From: Actinomycetes bacterium
GTDB lineage: Bacteria; Actinomycetota; Actinomycetes; Actinomycetales; Actinomycetaceae
NCBI GenBank assembly: GCA_023389315.1
Contig: JAEWEQ010000004.1
Span: forward strand, 1-51,661
DNA length: 51,661 bases
Direction: 5' to 3'
In this document: in pieces, positions 50,433-51,661 of the stretch
How positions within the stretch are numbered: the stretch's first letter is position 1
Layout: every line of letters begins with the position of its first letter
The notes under the pieces: model-generated
Told to the model about the DNA's origin: nothing
The model's database searches: none
Seen by the model: the letters and a program-made list of their open reading frames with translations, nothing else
Program-made: the position numbers and the translations under genes

Positions 50433-51437
50433 TTAGTTGGCGTCCCACACGGTGCCGACGTTTGCCGCTTCGGCAGCTTTCACAATGGCGAGGGCGGTCC
50501 ACAGGTCCTGCGTGCCAACGCCGACGGTTTCGTAAACGAACACTTCGTCCTCGTGCGTACGGCCAGGCTTTTCGCCAGCAATAATCTGCCCGATTTCGGT
50601 GTCCAAATCAGCGCGGTCAATTAGCCCTTCTTCCAACGGGATAATCAGGTCGCCACTTTCTTCCACACACGCTTCCACCTGGTCGCACACGATCCGGTCC
50701 GCCAACTCAACCACGTCGGCACCGCACTCTTGCATGTGCGGCTGGTAGGAGCCAACGCAGGAAACCACGCAGCCGGGCTTGATGTTGCGTGCAGAAATGA
50801 CCGGCTGGTGTGAAGACGTCACCAGGATGATCGCGTCCGCATCCTTAGCGGCTTCATCGGCAGCGCTCATCGTCACCAGCTCGCCGGTGAAGCCACTGGC
50901 AGTGAACGGCTCCCACGTCTTAAGCTTGTGCGCAAAATCGCGAGCCAGAACCTCATCGGGATTAACGATCCGCACTTCCTCCAGCTGCGGCAGGGCCGTG
51001 ACCATCGCAAGCACCTGCGTGAAAGCTTGACCGCCGGTACCGACCACCACGCCAATGCGGGCATCCTCGCGCGCCAGATACTGCAGCGCCACCCCCGAAG
51101 ATGCTCCGGTGCGGATCTTCGTGACCGTATCCCCATCTAACAGAGCCGTCACCGCGCCGCTATCACCATCGACGAGGACGGTGGTGGCGGGAGCCGTGGG
51201 AAGGTCACGCTTAGCATTGTCCGGATACAGGCCAATAGTTTTAACAGCCCCGGCGTTCACTGACTCGCTGTAGGCGGGCATGACCAGCAGAGTGCGGCGG
51301 TCATCGACATTTATGCGCGTGCGCAGCGGCAAAATAGCTTCATCGTTGCTGGTTGCGGCGAACGCTTTCGCCACGTCCGCCAAAGCGTCTTTCATTGAGT
51401 AGACGCTCCAAATTTCGGCCCCGGTTAACAAACGCAC
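50433..51437 (-). CDS. Ornithine cyclodeaminase / mu-crystallin family dehydrogenase
   Basis: A 334-residue NAD(P)-dependent protein of the ornithine cyclodeaminase family. The N-terminal part has AFAATSNDEAILPLRTRI and MPAYSESVNAGAVKTIGLYP; the substrate/nucleotide stretch LLDGDTVTKIRTGASSGVALQYLA includes the conserved Lys and Arg; the Rossmann start is IGVVVGTGGQAFTQVLAMV (GxGxQ pattern); VGSYQPHMQE matches the family block GSxxPxxxE. Members act as ornithine cyclodeaminases, alanine dehydrogenases or imine reductases; which one applies is not clear. Start is GTG 51437 with AAAGGAAAAG upstream. It stands alone beside an insertion sequence. Confidence 0.9.
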   Translation of the reverse strand: MRLLTGAEIWSVYSMKDALADVAKAFAATSNDEAILPLRTRINVDDRRTLLVMPAYSESVNAGAVKTIGLYPDNAKRDLPTAPATTVLVDGDSGAVTALLDGDTVTKIRTGASSGVALQYLAREDARIGVVVGTGGQAFTQVLAMVTALPQLEEVRIVNPDEVLARDFAHKLKTWEPFTASGFTGELVTMSAADEAAKDADAIILVTSSHQPVISARNIKPGCVVSCVGSYQPHMQECGADVVELADRIVCDQVEACVEESGDLIIPLEEGLIDRADLDTEIGQIIAGEKPGRTHEDEVFVYETVGVGTQDLWTALAIVKAAEAANVGTVWDAN

Positions 51438-51560
51438 AGTCTTTTCCTTTCCTGGTATCTGGTTTCATTGAAGCAGTTTCGGGCCCGGGTGGCATCCGGT
51501 GTCCGCCGCGAGGTAAAGATTGGCGGATGGGGGGGTGCCCCTATGTTGTTTGTCAAGTGG

Positions 51561-51661
51561 TTAGGCGGCTTGTTTGATGGGTTGGGGTTGGTAGGTGGTG
51601 TGGTCTCTTAGCATTGCGTAGATGACGGTTGTTCTGCGGTGGGCCAGGGCGGTGAGGGCTT
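51561..51661 (-). mobile_element. IS110-family transposase, C-terminal end (partial)
   Basis: Read on the minus strand, the right edge codes ALTALAHRRTTVIYAMLRDH and a Gln/Pro-rich tail ending at TAA (51561-51563). ALAHRRTxVIYAMLRD is the usual C-terminal end of IS110-family DEDD transposases. The gene continues beyond the window. The IS end should lie in 51440-51560, where no inverted repeat is obvious, as expected for this family. Confidence 0.8.

Overview
The window looks like chromosomal DNA from a high-GC Gram-positive (Actinobacteria), most probably of the Actinomycetaceae or a close relative. Signs are the GC-rich codon use, frequent GTG starts, the sucC-sucD-perM-purH gene order shared with mycobacteria, a Pmt/RsmI/MetG neighbourhood, PspC-linked signalling genes, DUF3017 and a DUF222/HNH gene. 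I cannot name the species. The window starts in the 3' end of a 5S rRNA gene and ends in the C-terminus of an IS110-type transposase.

Layout. 1-6.3 kb: 5S rRNA end, a small MT0933-type antitoxin-like gene, a GNAT acetyltransferase, a protein O-mannosyltransferase divergent from rsmI, then metG. 6.3-7.4 kb: a DUF3021/LytTR pair. 7.5-10 kb: a sulfur-stress operon of rhodanese, CstR-like repressor and CoA-disulfide reductase-rhodanese fusion, with two inverted CsoR/CstR-type operators at its promoter. 10-14.8 kb: a PspC-centred membrane-stress locus with a divergent PspC-histidine kinase and NarL-type regulator. 14.9-26.7 kb: pcrA, sucCD, a PerM-like protein, a ZTP riboswitch and purH, DUF3017 and an orphan adenine methylase. 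26.7-34.9 kb: central carbon metabolism (tandem eukaryote-type phosphofructokinase, pgi, mdh), with PPK2 and an NhaC antiporter. 35.2-40.2 kb: a broken sialidase gene and a glucose-type ABC importer behind DasR-like operators. 40.4-46 kb: DUF222/HNH protein and a one-carbon block (purU, then a second ZTP riboswitch with glyA-folD). 46-51.7 kb: a gene-free repeat region, a GntR-ABC operon, a tiny ribbon-helix-helix gene overlapping a VOC gene, an ornithine cyclodeaminase-family enzyme and the IS110 end.

How it fits together. Purine and folate genes at two places (purH; glyA-folD) each follow a ZTP riboswitch, so shortage of 10-formyl-tetrahydrofolate, sensed as ZMP/ZTP, would raise both the formyl-using step and its supply. 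PurU next door drains the same pool. Sugar import, Pfk and Pgi form a coherent glycolytic group, though the importer has no ATPase here.

Most unusual signals. (1) The octamer CGAGGACG/CGTCCTCG occurs 55 times by my manual reading, in both orientations, in genes and also in intergenic DNA, RBS regions and terminator arms; a random sequence of this composition would hold about three. (2) The phosphofructokinase has animal/fungal tandem-domain architecture. (3) Many intergenic gaps hold short tandem duplications with units of 23 to 89 bp. (4) A sialidase gene carries one frameshift and one in-frame stop. No CRISPR array, tRNA or prophage was seen.
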